Below, piece by piece: positions 6,935 through 15,507 of a DNA stretch of 35,244 nucleotides. Where the stretch lies: assembly GCA_945787295.1 (NCBI GenBank), contig CALZHQ010000014.1:1-35244 (forward strand), in the 5' to 3' direction. Origin of the DNA: an uncultured Desulfuromonadales bacterium (lineage in GTDB: Bacteria; Desulfobacterota; Desulfuromonadia; Desulfuromonadales; Geopsychrobacteraceae). How positions within the stretch are numbered: position 1 is the first letter of the stretch; each line of letters starts with the position of its first letter. The notes under the pieces are model-generated. The model was not told the DNA's origin and did no database searches. It saw only the letters and a list, made by a program, of their open reading frames with translations. A program made the position numbers and the translations under genes.

Positions 6935-9232
6935 ATGTCGACCTCCAAAAGCTCAGGGCCCATTGCCACCGTTCACGACCGCTGTCGCAAATGCTACGCC
7001 TGTGTCCGCAATTGCCCGACCAAAGCGATCGGCGTCTTCAAGGAGTCGACGGAGGTCATTCATCACCGTTGCATCGGGTGTGGCAAATGCATCCAGGTCT
7101 GTTCACAAAAAGCCAAGGTGATCTCTGACGCAATCAAAGAAACCGAGGAACGCTTGCGCAGTGAACAACCGGTCGTTGCTGTTCTCGGCTGCTCTTTCCC
7201 GGCTTTCTTTTACGATATCGACCCGGCTCAGATGGTCACAGCACTGAAAAAACTTGGTTTTGACGAAGTCCTTGAAGGCACGGCCGGGGTGGAAATCATC
7301 GCGCCCGAATACCGCGAGCTGATCGGCAAAAAACTCGATTACCCGCTGATATCCAGCCACTGTCCGACCGTGGTCGACCTGATCGAGCGACACCACCCCC
7401 GCCTGCTGAAAAACCTGATTCCGGTGGTCTCACCGATGGTTGCCATCGGCCGTTTTATCAAGGCGCACCGTGGCCAGGACATTCAAGTGGTCTACATCAG
7501 CTCCTGCATCGGCGGAAAGTTCGAAATTTCATCGGAAACGGTTAAGGGCGCCATCGACACGGTTCTGACCTACAGTGAACTGAACCGGATGCTACAGGAA
7601 CGGAAGATCGACCCACACCGGCTCACCAAATCCCCTTTTGCCGGCCTGCCGACCAGCTCCGGTCGCAGCTTCTCGATCTATGGTGGCCCGTTCAATAATT
7701 TTGGCATCGTCAACAACGGGCTAGACCCAAACTATGTTGCGACCGTTGGCGAAGAAGCGAGTATGGAGGTCATCCACGATTTGGCTGCCGGCCGGATCTC
7801 TCCACAGTATGTCGATGTGCGGTTTTGCAATGGCGGCTGCATCGGCGGCCCCGGCCGGACCAATCGCCTCACCTCTTTTTCCAAACGCAACCTGATCATC
7901 AATTACCGGAAACAGAACATTCCCTATAAACCTTCAAGACATTATTTGAGAGTCCCAGAAGCGCTCCCCCTGGACCGACAATTCTTCAACCGCCAGCATA
8001 AACTTGAGCGCCCCAGCGGTGACTCGATCAGAAGAATCCTCAACGAAACGGAAAAATTCACCGAGCAGGATGAGCTGAATTGTGCCTGTTGCGGCTATGC
8101 CACTTGTCGCGAACATGCGGTTGCTGTTTACCAGGGCCTGGCTGATGCCCGCATGTGCCTGCCCTACTCGATAAATCAACTCGAAGAAGATCGCACCAAC
8201 CTCGAACAGAAATACGACCTGGCCCGCCGAGCTCTGGACCAGGAATATGCCGGGACAAGCATTATCGGCAACGACCCACGCACCCAGGGTGTACTGCATA
8301 TGATCAAACAGGTCGGCCCGACACCGACTTCGGTTTTGATCCGTGGAGAAAGTGGTACCGGCAAGGAACTAACCGCCCGGGCGATCCATGAAGCCAGTCA
8401 GCGCGCCGACAAACCGCTGGTCACCGTCAACTGCACCACCTTGACCGACAGCCTGCTGGAAAGTGAACTGTTCGGCCACAAAAAAGGCTCTTTCACTGGT
8501 GCTGTCAATGACAAAAAGGGCCTCTTCGAAGCGGCCGACGGCGGGACTATTTTCCTTGATGAAATCGGCGATATTACGCCAAAGCTGCAGGCCGAACTCT
8601 TACGGGTCCTCGACAGCGGTGAAATCAAACCGGTCGGCAGCACCAAAACCATCAAGGTTGACGTCCGGGTTATCGCAGCAACCAACAAACCGCTTGAGGT
8701 CGGTATCAGCAAAGGCTGGTTTCGCGAAGACCTGTTCTATCGAATCAATGTTTTTACTATCACCATGCCGCCGCTACGCAACCGCCTGAACTCACTTCAC
8801 CAACTGGTTGATCATTTTCTCAACCATGCGGCACGGCGGCTCAACAAAACGATTCACAAAATTGATGACAACGCCAGACAGGCGCTGATGTGCTATCACT
8901 GGCCCGGAAATATTCGCGAGCTGCAAAACATAATCGAGCGCGCCGTCGTGCTTTCGCCTGACCAGGTCATTCATCTGGAACAGCTCCCGGTCGTTTTTGG
9001 CGAGCTATTACGCAAACAAAAAGGGGAAATGACCGCTGGCGAGTTAGGCCTGCGCCAACAACGAGACCAGCAGAGCGGAAAGATTGAGGCTGACCTGCTC
9101 ATCCACTTCTTGCGCCAGGCAGGCGGCAACGTATCAGCTGCCGCACGACTGGCCGACATCCCACGCCGAACGTTCTACCGAATGCTGCAGAGACAAAATA
9201 TCGATAGCAAAGCGTGCCGTGACAAAATATAG
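6935..9232 (+). CDS. Sensory [FeFe]-hydrogenase-like domain fused to a sigma-54 activator
   Basis: The product has 765 residues; a GAAGG ribosome site precedes the ATG. Residues 17-27 and 46-56 are two CxxCxxCxxxC ferredoxin [4Fe-4S] motifs. Residues 80-330 resemble the hydrogenase large-subunit C-terminal domain. The H-cluster cysteines appear as SHCP (C143), SSCIGGKFE (C191) and FCNGGC (C298, C302). The proton-relay cysteine of catalytic enzymes (first Cys of TSCCP) is His here, so sensing rather than H2 turnover is expected. Residues 383-408 form a further four-Cys FeS domain (C383, C386, C391, C408). The AAA+ domain follows: Walker A GESGTGKE (471-478), intact GSFTGA loop (518-523), Walker B FLDEIGD (540-546), and WPGNIREL. 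A Fis-type helix-turn-helix lies at 720-755. No receiver or PAS domain is present. It probably reads redox state or H2 and activates sigma-54 promoters at the nearby palindromes. Confidence 0.92.
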   Translation: MSTSKSSGPIATVHDRCRKCYACVRNCPTKAIGVFKESTEVIHHRCIGCGKCIQVCSQKAKVISDAIKETEERLRSEQPVVAVLGCSFPAFFYDIDPAQMVTALKKLGFDEVLEGTAGVEIIAPEYRELIGKKLDYPLISSHCPTVVDLIERHHPRLLKNLIPVVSPMVAIGRFIKAHRGQDIQVVYISSCIGGKFEISSETVKGAIDTVLTYSELNRMLQERKIDPHRLTKSPFAGLPTSSGRSFSIYGGPFNNFGIVNNGLDPNYVATVGEEASMEVIHDLAAGRISPQYVDVRFCNGGCIGGPGRTNRLTSFSKRNLIINYRKQNIPYKPSRHYLRVPEALPLDRQFFNRQHKLERPSGDSIRRILNETEKFTEQDELNCACCGYATCREHAVAVYQGLADARMCLPYSINQLEEDRTNLEQKYDLARRALDQEYAGTSIIGNDPRTQGVLHMIKQVGPTPTSVLIRGESGTGKELTARAIHEASQRADKPLVTVNCTTLTDSLLESELFGHKKGSFTGAVNDKKGLFEAADGGTIFLDEIGDITPKLQAELLRVLDSGEIKPVGSTKTIKVDVRVIAATNKPLEVGISKGWFREDLFYRINVFTITMPPLRNRLNSLHQLVDHFLNHAARRLNKTIHKIDDNARQALMCYHWPGNIRELQNIIERAVVLSPDQVIHLEQLPVVFGELLRKQKGEMTAGELGLRQQRDQQSGKIEADLLIHFLRQAGGNVSAAARLADIPRRTFYRMLQRQNIDSKACRDKI

Positions 9233-9236
9233 ACAG

Positions 9237-9254
9237 TGTGCCAAAAAGTGCACT
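9237..9254. promoter_or_regulatory. Palindromic site B (left half perfect, right half degenerate)
   Basis: TGTGCCA (9237-9243) is perfect; after four A's the right half reads GTGCACT, matching only 4 of 7 positions. It lies 5 bp past the regulator stop, in line with sites C and D. Confidence 0.4.
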
Positions 9255-9267
9255 AAGTCTCTCCTTC

Positions 9268-9285
9268 TGTGCCACTTGTGACACA
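9268..9285. promoter_or_regulatory. Palindromic site C, TGTGCCA-N4-TGACACA
   Basis: The left half is perfect and the right half differs at one position (TGACACA). Its centre is about 160 bp upstream of the -24 element, a usual enhancer distance for sigma-54 activators. Confidence 0.62.
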
Positions 9286-9344
9286 TAGCGATTTTGCCGA
9301 TCCAGGTGGTGATAAGACCAAACCGCGACATTCCGGCCCATTTA

Positions 9345-9362
9345 TGTGCCATCAGTGGCACA
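9345..9362. promoter_or_regulatory. Palindromic site D, TGTGCCA-N4-TGGCACA (perfect)
   Basis: Both halves are perfect around TCAG. Its centre lies about 85 bp upstream of the -24 element and about 110 bp upstream of the expected transcription start, ideal for an upstream activating sequence. Confidence 0.72.
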
Positions 9363-9436
9363 CTCCCCTGAAAGTTCAAATTTAAAAACCCGCAGAAAAG
9401 CCCGCCTCAACAACTTTCTTGTCGCAAGCAAAATCA

Positions 9437-9451
9437 TGGCACAGCTATTGC
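9437..9451 (+). promoter_or_regulatory. Sigma-54 (-24/-12) promoter
   Basis: TGGCAC (9437-9442), AGCTA, TTGC (9448-9451) matches the sigma-54 consensus exactly, with GG and GC separated by 10 bp. Transcription should begin near 9463. An IHF-like core and palindrome D lie upstream, as expected for an enhancer-driven promoter. Caution: TGGCACA is also a half-site of the palindrome, but the -12 element at correct spacing makes chance unlikely. Confidence 0.8.
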
Positions 9452-9462
9452 TTTATAGCTGA

Positions 9463-9558
9463 GCAAATGCATAGGGATATATCCCGTTCCCGCCCGAACG
9501 GACAGCAACATCCCTCTTCGCCGTCAAGGACCTCTCTCCCCTTGACGGCGTTTTTTTT
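9463..9558 (+). ncRNA. Candidate sigma-54-dependent small RNA, about 95 nt
   Basis: The transcript is bounded by the -24/-12 promoter and a strong intrinsic terminator, with no credible open reading frame and ribosome site between. It can fold into three hairpins: GGGATATATCCC (9474-9485, weak); CCGTTC/GAACGG (9484-9489 with 9496-9501, loop CCGCCC); and the terminator stem. The first two share bases and would compete. The unpaired parts are C/U-rich: CATCCCTCTT before the terminator and ACCTCTCTCC in its loop. Both could pair with Shine-Dalgarno sequences. Three ANGGA motifs (9473-9477, 9498-9502, 9526-9530) leave a CsrA-binding role possible, though they lie mostly in stems. I know of no described RNA that it matches. 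Confidence 0.6.
9519..9558 (+). terminator. Strong intrinsic terminator of the small RNA
   Basis: A perfect 11-bp stem (CGCCGTCAAGG 9519-9529 with CCTTGACGGCG 9540-9550), a 10-nt C/U-rich loop, then eight T's (9551-9558). It separates the sigma-54 transcript from ptsP 73 bp further on. Confidence 0.9.
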
Positions 9559-9631
9559 GCGGTCGCCAAAAGACGACTTTTGCGCTAAACTATACAAGTT
9601 TTAATTTTATGCATTTTCCGTCGGCTTCCCT

Positions 9632-11965
9632 ATGACCCCTAAAATTCACAAAAAATCTGATCGCAGTCTCGGGTTAAGTACGCTTGAAGATATCAGCACC
9701 CTGATTCTTCAGTCTCACGACCTGGATGAAACCATCAGCAACATCGTTCATCTGGTCGCCGAAAGAGCCCACTCTGACGTCTGCTCTCTCTACCTGCTGG
9801 ATGATGACGCGTCCACCCTGAGACTCCGCGCCACCCACGGTCTTGACCCTGCGTCAATCGGCACCGTCAGTTTGCAAATCGGTGAAGGCCTGACCGGCCA
9901 AGTTGCCAAAGAACAGCGCATTCTAGCGTTGGAAGAACCTCAAAACCATCCACACTACCGCTATTTTGCCGAAACCAAGGAAGAACAGTTCCACACCTTC
10001 GTCGGCATCCCCCTGTTTGATCGCAACCTGTCAGTCGGCGTCCTGGTTATCCAGACCCGCAAAGCACACCATTTTTCCGATGAAGAGCTTTCCACTCTCA
10101 CCACCATTGCCTTTCAGGTTGCCTCTATTGTCGTCAATGCCCGCCTGCTTGATACGATAGACAGCAAAAAGCTCCTGCCCGACTCTGGCGACCAGGGATT
10201 ACCCGACCTCACACCTGCTGAGAGCCATGAACTGGAACCGACGGTTCTCCGTGGCCAGGTCGCCTATCCTGGAGTCGTCACAGGGCCGGCCAACCTGATC
10301 GATCAGCAGCTAGGCTTTGCCGACATTTTTGACGAACACGATGTTGACACCGAAGCCGAGCTGAAGAAGCTTGACGAAGCATTACGGAAAACCAGAATCC
10401 AGACTCTTTATTTGGAAAAACGGGTCGCCGATCAGCTGACCCAGGAGGATGCGGCGATCTTCCACACTCACCTGATGATTCTGGAAGATCGTGGTTTCAT
10501 CGAGCGCCTGCATGAGCAGATCGACGATGGTCACAGCGCCCCCTACGCCCTGAAGAAGGTGATCGGCAGCTACCTGGAAGCCTTTGCCAACATGGAAGAC
10601 GCCTACCTGCGTGAGCGGGCCGCCGACATGGAAGACATCGGCCGCCGACTGCTGGCAAACCTGGTCGGCCAGGAGCCTGAGGGCCTGCACCTGCATCACG
10701 CCGGCATCCTGGTCGCTAAACGCTTGCTTCCATCCGACATGGCGATCCTCGACCATGAACTGATCCGCGGCATGATTATCGAGTCAAACGAGGCGAACTC
10801 ACACTCGGTTATCATGGCCAAAGCTCTCGGCATCCCCGCCCTGATTGGCGTCAAAGGTGCCGCCGCACTGATAGAGCAGGATACCGAGCTGATTCTCGAT
10901 GCCAACGCAGGTTGCATCTATCTGAATCCAAGCGATACAGTCCTCGACGAATACTTCCGCCTTGAGCATGACCGTGTCCAGGAAAAAGAACGCCTCGACC
11001 GATTACGCGACATCCCCGCAGCAACCAGGGACAAGCAGCGGATTCAGCTGCGCGCCAATATCGGCCTGGTCAGCGATATCAACATTGCACTTCGCAACGG
11101 TGCCGAAGGGGTCGGTCTCTACCGTACGGAATTCCCCTATATGACCCGAAGCAGTTTCCCGGACCGGGAGGATCAGTACCAACTCTACCGACGGGTCATC
11201 GAAGACTTCAATGGTGAACCGGTCACCATCCGCACTCTCGATATCGGTGGGGACAAAGCGTTACCCTATTTCACCGCCCCCAAGGAAGATAATCCGTTTA
11301 TGGGCTGGCGATCTGTCCGGGTCAGCCTCGACAACCGGGAAATTTTCCAGACCCAGATCGAAGCGATTTTAATGGCGGCAACGCACGGGCCGATCCGGCT
11401 CTTATTTCCGATGATTTCGAACATTGAAGAGATCCGCAGCTGCAAAGAAATCGTCACCGAGGCGATGCAAAACCTGAAACGGCTGAAGATCCCTTTTGCC
11501 GACTCGGTTCCGATTGGAGCCATGATAGAAGTTCCGGCTGCCGTGCGCCTGGCACCACACCTGGCCAAAGAAGTCGATTTCTTTTCCCTGGGCACCAACG
11601 ACCTGGTCCAATACCTTTTGGCCGCCGACCGCGGGAATGCGTTGGTACAACGCTACTATGACCCCCTGCACCCCGCCGTGCTGCTTTCGCTCAACTCTTT
11701 AGCGACGGTCGCCAATGAACACGGAACAGATCTCTGCCTCTGTGGCGAAATGGCAACCGACCCCGTCTGCCTATTTGCACTGGTTGGCATCGGCATCCGC
11801 CAATTCTCCATCTCCGCCCCCTACATTCCACGGCTCAAAGAATTTATTGGTCTAATCGACACCTCAGATGCAGCAGCGGTCGCGCAAGAAGTTCTGACGA
11901 TGGCGGACGGGAAATCGATCCGCGCCCTTCTTCAAGCTAAAATTGACAGCCTGCCTATTCACTGA
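9632..11965 (+). CDS. ptsP: PEP-protein phosphotransferase of the nitrogen PTS, GAF-EI fusion
   Basis: The product has 777 residues. An N-terminal GAF domain (about 15-175) precedes an enzyme I module. The EI part has the PEP-utiliser N-domain (about 205-330), the swivelling phospho-histidine segment (EANSHSVIMAKALGIPALIGV, His391), the PEP/pyruvate-binding barrel with GLYRTEF (495-501), FFSLGTNDLVQY (650-661) and the catalytic cysteine of LCLCGEMA (C704). It transfers phosphate from PEP to an NPr-type HPr, linking carbon and nitrogen status; the GAF domain of PtsP homologues responds to metabolites such as glutamine. No ptsO or ptsN gene is adjacent. It lies right after the sigma-54 small-RNA unit, but the terminator argues for a separate promoter. 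The start is the only ATG that leaves the GAF domain whole. Confidence 0.95.
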   Translation: MTPKIHKKSDRSLGLSTLEDISTLILQSHDLDETISNIVHLVAERAHSDVCSLYLLDDDASTLRLRATHGLDPASIGTVSLQIGEGLTGQVAKEQRILALEEPQNHPHYRYFAETKEEQFHTFVGIPLFDRNLSVGVLVIQTRKAHHFSDEELSTLTTIAFQVASIVVNARLLDTIDSKKLLPDSGDQGLPDLTPAESHELEPTVLRGQVAYPGVVTGPANLIDQQLGFADIFDEHDVDTEAELKKLDEALRKTRIQTLYLEKRVADQLTQEDAAIFHTHLMILEDRGFIERLHEQIDDGHSAPYALKKVIGSYLEAFANMEDAYLRERAADMEDIGRRLLANLVGQEPEGLHLHHAGILVAKRLLPSDMAILDHELIRGMIIESNEANSHSVIMAKALGIPALIGVKGAAALIEQDTELILDANAGCIYLNPSDTVLDEYFRLEHDRVQEKERLDRLRDIPAATRDKQRIQLRANIGLVSDINIALRNGAEGVGLYRTEFPYMTRSSFPDREDQYQLYRRVIEDFNGEPVTIRTLDIGGDKALPYFTAPKEDNPFMGWRSVRVSLDNREIFQTQIEAILMAATHGPIRLLFPMISNIEEIRSCKEIVTEAMQNLKRLKIPFADSVPIGAMIEVPAAVRLAPHLAKEVDFFSLGTNDLVQYLLAADRGNALVQRYYDPLHPAVLLSLNSLATVANEHGTDLCLCGEMATDPVCLFALVGIGIRQFSISAPYIPRLKEFIGLIDTSDAAAVAQEVLTMADGKSIRALLQAKIDSLPIH

Positions 11966-12005
11966 CAAGAACAACCATTTTCCCCCGATCCGCAGACAAA
12001 AAAAT

Positions 12006-12028
12006 AGCCGGGCCATTCCGGCCCGGCT
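12006..12028 (-). terminator. Terminator after pyc (possibly bidirectional)
   Basis: A 9-bp stem AGCCGGGCC/GGCCCGGCT with a 5-nt loop is followed on the minus strand by TATTTTTTT. It lies 26 nt past the pyc stop and 40 nt past the convergent ptsP stop, so it may serve both. Confidence 0.82.
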
Positions 12029-12054
12029 TAAATTCACACCATGTGAAGTTTTTC

Positions 12055-15000
12055 TTAATCGAAAATCAGCAGCAGATCGCCCTGATCAACCTGGTCACCT
12101 TCACCAAAAACAATTTCCTTAATAACGCCTGCTTTTTTGGCTTTGATGTTGGTCTCCATCTTCATTGCCTCGGTCACCATCAGCACATCACCTTCTTTAA
12201 CTTCATCGCCGGCATCAACCAACTGCTTGAAGATCTTGCCCGGCATCGGGGCACCGACCTCTTTCGCATTATCAGGATCAGCCTTCACATGACTGCTCTC
12301 GTCCGACTCAACGGAATCATCCTTGACCGTTGCAGAGCGCGGTTCACCGTTCAGCTCAAAGTAAATGTTGCGGGTGCCGTCTTCACGCACCCGACCGATC
12401 GCATTCAGCTTGACGATCAGGGTTTTTCCCGCTTCGATATCGATAGTAACCTCATCACCGACATCGAGACCGTAGAAGAATACTGGAGTCGGCAGGACTG
12501 AGGTATCACTGAATTCCTGGCGGAAGCGATCATATTCCTCATAGACGCCGGGATAAAGTACCGCCGAGAGGACATCCTCGTCACGCACCTTGTGGCCGAG
12601 TTTTTTCTCCAGCTCATCCTTTTTCAGCACGAAGTCGACCGGCTCGAGCAATTCACCCGGGCGGCAGGTGAGCGGCTGCTCCCCCTTGAGGATTATTTTC
12701 TGTAACTTTTCCGGAAAACCACCGTAAGGCTGGCCGATCATCCCCTTGAAGAAATCGACAACCCCCTGCGGGAAGGCCAGATCATGACCACGCTCATAAA
12801 CATCTTCCGGCTCCAGGTTATTCTGAATCATGAACATCGCCATGTCGCCGACGATCTTCGACGATGGGGTGACCTTGACCAGATCACCGAACATGTCGTT
12901 GACCTTGCGGTACATCTCTTTACACTCTTCCCAGCGATGACCGAGACCCATGCCTTCGACCTGCGGCTTGTAGTTGGAGTACTGGCCACCGGGGATTTCG
13001 TGTTCATAAACCTGAGCGGTACCACTGCGCAGCTCCGACTCGAATGGTGCGTAGTAGGTACGGCAGGTTTCCCAATAGTTAGCGAGCTTCTGCAAGCCAC
13101 CCATATCGAGCTTCGGATCCCATATGGTCCCTTCCAAGGCCGCCAACAGAGCATTCATGTTCGGCTGGGCAGTCAGACCGGAAACCGAAGACAGCGCGGC
13201 GTCAACGACATCACAGCCAGCCTGGGCGGCCATCATCAACGTAGTGACACCGTTACTGGAGGTATCGTGAGTATGCAGGTGGATCGGCAGACCGGTTTCG
13301 TTCTTCAAAGCCTTAACCAGTTTTTCAGCAGCGAACGGCTTGAGCAGACCAGCCATATCCTTGATAGCGAGGATATCAGCGCCCATAATCTCGAGCTCTT
13401 TCGCCATATTGACGTAGTATTCAAGAGGATATTTATCGCGCTTTGGATCGAGAATGTCGCCGGTATAACAGATCGCCGCCTCACAAATTGCACCGCTCTT
13501 GTTGACCGCATCCATCGCCACCTTCATCCCGGTGGTCCAGTTCAAGGAATCGAAAACCCTGAAAACGTCGATCCCTTTTTCGGCCGCCTTGGCAACGAAC
13601 TCCTGCACGACATTATCAGGGTAGTTGGTGTAGCCGACCGCGTTGGAACCACGCAGCAACATCTGGAAGAGGATGTTCGGAATCTTCTCCCGCAGCCGCT
13701 CCAGACGATCCCAGGGATCTTCGCGTAAAAAGCGCATCGAAACATCGTAGGTTGCCCCGCCCCACATCTCCAACGACCAGAGGCCACCACCCAAATGCGC
13801 AGTCGCTTCGGCAATACGATCCAGATCGTAGGTCCGGAAACGGGTCGCCATCAGGGATTGGTGGGCATCACGCATGGTGGTATCGGTAATCATCAGCTGC
13901 TTATTTTTACGGGTCCACTCGGCCAGCCCCTTGGCACCTTTTTCGCGCAGGATATCACGGGTACCGCGTGGATGCGCCTGCCCATAGGGGATTTCCGGGA
14001 CCACTGCTTCGCGCAGGTTCTTGTAATGCAGGGCCTTTTCCGGGGCAATGCCGGGATATCCATTCACGGTCGTGTGACCAATAAAATTGAGAATCTTATT
14101 GGCCCGGTCTTTTTTGACCTTCAGATCAAATACTTCCGGATGCTTGTCGAGGAAAGAGGTATCACAGGCCCCCTTGAGGAAAACCGGATGGGTCATCACT
14201 TTTTCCAGGAACCCGATATTGGTTTTGACCCCACGGATGCGGAATTCCTGCAGGGCGCGATGCATAGTGCGGGCCGCACATTCGAAGCTCAGTCCCCAGG
14301 TCGATACTTTGACCAGTAAGGAATCGTAATGCGGAGTAATGTGGGCACCAGCATAACCGGCCGCCGCATCGAGACGCACACCGAAGCCGGCTGCGGTCCG
14401 ATAGGCCTTGATGGTCCCAAAATCGGGAGCGAAATTATTGGCCGGGTCTTCAGTCGTAATCCGTGACTGAATCGCATAACCGCGCAGCTCGATGTCTTTT
14501 TGCGACTTAATCCCGATCTCCGGATCCGAAAGCTTGTGCCCCTCGGCAATCCGAATCTGTGCCTGCACCAGGTTGCGCATGGTGACCAGTTCGGTGACGG
14601 TATGCTCAACCTGAATCCGCGGGTTAACTTCTATGAAGTAGAAGTTTTCTGCCTTATCCATCAAAAACTCTACGGTACCGGCGTTACGGTAGTTTACCGA
14701 CTTGGCAATCTTCAGCGCATAAGCACAGAGTTCTTCACGTTTTTTCTTGGTCAGATAAAGAGATGGGGCAATCTCGATAACTTTCTGATGCCGCCGCTGA
14801 ATCGAGCAATCGCGCTCATAAAAGTGCACCAGATTCCCGTGGGTATCTCCGAGGATCTGGACCTCAACGTGCTTTGGATTCTCGACGTATTTCTCAAGAA
14901 AAACCGTTGCATCACCGAATGCAGCCTGTGCCTCGGAAGCTGCACTGCGGATTCCCTCCAGCAGCTCCTTCTGACTATTCACCACCCGCATACCACGGCC

Positions 15001-15507
15001 GCCACCGCCGGAGCTGGCCTTAACAATAATCGGGTAGCCGCACTCTTTGGCAAAGATGAGGGCTTCTTCATCGGTCTGGACCGGGTCCTTGGTACCAGGA
15101 ACGATTGGCACACCTGCCTCTATGGCCACCTGGCGGCCTGAAATTTTATCTCCAAGGCGACGCTGAATTTCTGGAGTGGGACCGATAAAGGTGATCCCGG
15201 CCCGCTCACAAGCCTCGGCAAACTCGGCATTTTCTGAAAGGAACCCGTAACCAGGGTGGATTGCATCAACATCCTTCTTACGGGCCAGATCGATAATTTC
15301 ATCAATCGACAGGTAAGCATCGATCGGTCCCTTGCCCTTACCGATCTGATAAGCCTCATCAGCTTTGTAACGGTGCAGAGAAAGACGATCCTCTTCAGAA
15401 TAAATTGCTACAGTTGAAATTCCCAATTCGGTACAAGCACGGAAAATCCGGATTGCGATCTCACCACGATTTGCTGCCATTATTTTTTTGAACTTCGTTA
15501 CAGCCAT
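12055..15507 (-). CDS. pyc: Pyruvate carboxylase, single-chain
   Basis: The product has 1150 residues, full length. The biotin carboxylase domain spans about 5-455, with the ATP-grasp glycine loop KASSGGGGRG (163-172). The carboxyltransferase TIM barrel begins near ITDTTMRDAHQSLMATR and runs to about 830. The PYC tetramerisation region follows. The biotinyl domain ends the protein with AMKM; Lys1116 is the biotinylation site. It converts pyruvate, bicarbonate and ATP to oxaloacetate, the main anaplerotic step when growing on acetate or pyruvate. It stands alone, with its own promoter candidate and terminator. A BirA-type ligase must come from elsewhere. Confidence 0.98.
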   Translation of the reverse strand: MAVTKFKKIMAANRGEIAIRIFRACTELGISTVAIYSEEDRLSLHRYKADEAYQIGKGKGPIDAYLSIDEIIDLARKKDVDAIHPGYGFLSENAEFAEACERAGITFIGPTPEIQRRLGDKISGRQVAIEAGVPIVPGTKDPVQTDEEALIFAKECGYPIIVKASSGGGGRGMRVVNSQKELLEGIRSAASEAQAAFGDATVFLEKYVENPKHVEVQILGDTHGNLVHFYERDCSIQRRHQKVIEIAPSLYLTKKKREELCAYALKIAKSVNYRNAGTVEFLMDKAENFYFIEVNPRIQVEHTVTELVTMRNLVQAQIRIAEGHKLSDPEIGIKSQKDIELRGYAIQSRITTEDPANNFAPDFGTIKAYRTAAGFGVRLDAAAGYAGAHITPHYDSLLVKVSTWGLSFECAARTMHRALQEFRIRGVKTNIGFLEKVMTHPVFLKGACDTSFLDKHPEVFDLKVKKDRANKILNFIGHTTVNGYPGIAPEKALHYKNLREAVVPEIPYGQAHPRGTRDILREKGAKGLAEWTRKNKQLMITDTTMRDAHQSLMATRFRTYDLDRIAEATAHLGGGLWSLEMWGGATYDVSMRFLREDPWDRLERLREKIPNILFQMLLRGSNAVGYTNYPDNVVQEFVAKAAEKGIDVFRVFDSLNWTTGMKVAMDAVNKSGAICEAAICYTGDILDPKRDKYPLEYYVNMAKELEIMGADILAIKDMAGLLKPFAAEKLVKALKNETGLPIHLHTHDTSSNGVTTLMMAAQAGCDVVDAALSSVSGLTAQPNMNALLAALEGTIWDPKLDMGGLQKLANYWETCRTYYAPFESELRSGTAQVYEHEIPGGQYSNYKPQVEGMGLGHRWEECKEMYRKVNDMFGDLVKVTPSSKIVGDMAMFMIQNNLEPEDVYERGHDLAFPQGVVDFFKGMIGQPYGGFPEKLQKIILKGEQPLTCRPGELLEPVDFVLKKDELEKKLGHKVRDEDVLSAVLYPGVYEEYDRFRQEFSDTSVLPTPVFFYGLDVGDEVTIDIEAGKTLIVKLNAIGRVREDGTRNIYFELNGEPRSATVKDDSVESDESSHVKADPDNAKEVGAPMPGKIFKQLVDAGDEVKEGDVLMVTEAMKMETNIKAKKAGVIKEIVFGEGDQVDQGDLLLIFD

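Larger units (their letters stand above)
9233..9631. other. 399-bp regulatory intergenic region holding an operator array and a small RNA
   Basis: Between the regulator and ptsP there is no convincing protein gene. In order the stretch holds palindromes B, C and D, an IHF-like core (TCAA-N4-TT at 9407-9416), a -24/-12 promoter at 9437-9451, a probable short transcript, and its terminator at 9519-9558. About 70 bp of AT-rich sequence then leads to ptsP. I saw no clear terminator for the regulator gene itself. Confidence 0.75.

Noticed and set aside
9407..9416. IHF site between enhancer and promoter
   Set aside because: Only the TCAA-N4-TT core matches and the flanking consensus bases do not, so it is not listed as a separate feature.
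9419..9604. A 61-codon frame across the sigma-54 promoter and terminator
   Set aside because: It starts upstream of the promoter, has no ribosome site, and passes through the terminator hairpin. It cannot be made from the proposed transcript.
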